Source: JBBIRM01 sp964517975 (GTDB lineage Bacteria > Desulfobacterota > BSN033 > UBA1163). From it: a stretch of 14,718 bases of DNA. The stretch spans positions 1 through 14,718 of the forward strand of contig CAZFDM010000078.1 in assembly GCA_964517975.1 (NCBI GenBank), given 5' to 3'. How positions within the stretch are numbered: the stretch's first letter is position 1; each line of letters opens with the position of its first letter. A program made the position numbers and the translations under genes. A model generated the notes under the pieces. The model saw only the letters and a list, made by a program, of their open reading frames with translations. It was not told where the DNA came from and searched no databases. Below, piece after piece: positions 14,162 to 14,718 of this stretch.

Positions 14162-14718
14162 ATGAAGGAACGATTTTCAAACTTATGGAATCATCCATTG
14201 GGTCAGGTTGGCCTTCTTCTTGTTTTCTGTTTTGTCCTCTTTTTTGCCAACCTCGGACAATGGGACCTCTGGAACCCGGATGAGCCTCGTTATGCTCAGG
14301 TGGCCAGAGAGATGGTTCAGGGAGGGGATTGGATTTTGATGCATGTTAATGGGAAGATGTATGCGGATAAACCTCCACTCTTCTTCTGGCTCATTGCCCT
14401 TTCCACTTATCTCTGGGGTGGATTCTCCTCCTTTGCGGTTAGATTCCCGTCTGCCTTTTTCGGAACCCTTACTGTTCTGCTTACCTTTCTTATCGGGAGA
14501 CACTTCTATTCCTCCCGAACAGGGCTCTTCGCAGGACTGATCCTTGCGACAAGCCTTGAATTTGCCTATCTTGCAACAAGAGCCAATATTGATGCCACGC
14601 TGACTTTTTTCACGACCGCTTCTATATTCTGTTTTTTTAAATGGTATAAAAATAATGCCCCTCACCCTAACCCTCTCCCCCAAGGAGAGAGGGGAAATGC
14701 AGGAGGTTCCCCCCAAGG
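14162..14718 (+). CDS. Second ArnT-like membrane glycosyltransferase (3' end outside the window)
   Basis: The frame is open from ATG 14162 to the window end, with 185 complete codons and no stop. After a membrane helix (residues ~14-29) it carries WDLWNPDEPRYAQVAREM and DWILMHVNGKMYADKPPLFFW, which match the signature of the upstream paralogue almost position by position, then RFPSAFFGTLTVLLTF. It is therefore a second enzyme of the same family, likely acting in the same pathway. Around residue 165, just after the helix ending FFKWYKNN, the protein enters a stretch reading APHPNPLPQGERGNAGG, encoded by a C-rich dispersed repeat that keeps the frame open. Whether the frame survives beyond the window cannot be seen. 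The ribosome binding site is weak (GGAATAAAG). It lies 52 bp after the phosphoesterase gene, probably in the same operon. Confidence 0.85.
   Translation, partial: MKERFSNLWNHPLGQVGLLLVFCFVLFFANLGQWDLWNPDEPRYAQVAREMVQGGDWILMHVNGKMYADKPPLFFWLIALSTYLWGGFSSFAVRFPSAFFGTLTVLLTFLIGRHFYSSRTGLFAGLILATSLEFAYLATRANIDATLTFFTTASIFCFFKWYKNNAPHPNPLPQGERGNAGGSPQ
14657..14718. repeat. C-rich dispersed repeat inside the second ArnT-like gene (continues past the window)
   Basis: The block begins GCCCCTCACCCTAACCC and contains CTCTCC (14673-14678) facing GGAGAG (14684-14689) around a CCCAA loop, followed by G-rich and again C-rich sequence to the last base. Its composition differs sharply from the flanking gene. 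I recognise CCCTCACCCTAACCCTCTCC as a motif that recurs in many bacterial genomes, usually between genes; this is recollection. In this gene the + strand frame through it is open (PHPNPLPQGERG), as is the opposite strand (SPLSLGERVRVRG). Confidence 0.72.

Noticed and set aside
14183..14716. 177-residue minus-strand ORF at the window end
   Set aside because: It is antisense to the second ArnT-like gene and begins in the C-rich repeat; the plus-strand frame carries the family motifs.

Overview
The window reads as a chromosomal segment of a Gram-negative, moderately AT-rich bacterium. Evidence for this is an apolipoprotein N-acyltransferase (Lnt), a signal-peptide SYLF protein, ArnT-like lipid-linked sugar transferases and a Shine-Dalgarno-using gene set. 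The gene mix (ACT-domain malic enzyme, half-size TauE/SafE protein, GalT of the HxHSQ type, SYLF protein, DUF1846 protein) would suit a deltaproteobacterial/Desulfobacterota or Nitrospirota-like lineage, but that placement is inference; no taxonomic marker other than rRNA pieces is present.

Region 1 (1-420) is the end of an rRNA operon on the + strand: the last ~23 nt of 23S rRNA, a repeat-filled 23S-5S spacer of about 210 nt, 5S rRNA, and a strong intrinsic terminator. Region 2 (464-3273) holds a DUF1846 protein (-), a GNAT acetyltransferase (+), and a secreted SYLF-domain protein (-). Region 3 (2713-5716, - strand) is a tight operon lnt -> M28 zinc peptidase -> SYLF protein; lnt and the peptidase overlap by 4 bp. 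Region 4 (5717-5861) is the divergent lnt/galT intergenic region with a perfect 13-bp-arm inverted repeat and a 14-bp palindrome.

Region 5 (5862-8816, + strand) holds a GalT-family nucleotidyltransferase, a TauE/SafE-family gene broken by an exact 13-bp tandem duplication, and an ACT-domain malic enzyme. Region 6 (8856 to the window end, + strand) is the most system-like part. It has an OmpR/PhoB-type response regulator and histidine kinase, then five direct repeats at exact 11-bp spacing. After these come a small membrane ORF interrupted by an in-frame TAG, an ArnT-like GT39/GT83-type glycosyltransferase, a membrane-anchored calcineurin-like phosphoesterase, and a second ArnT-like glycosyltransferase that runs off the window. 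In that last gene a C-rich dispersed repeat sits in frame in an inter-helix loop.

My reading of region 6 is a two-component system that controls an adjacent envelope-glycan modification operon through the 11-bp repeat array. This is analogous to PmrAB-arnT logic but with different gene content. The regulatory link and the substrates are inference.
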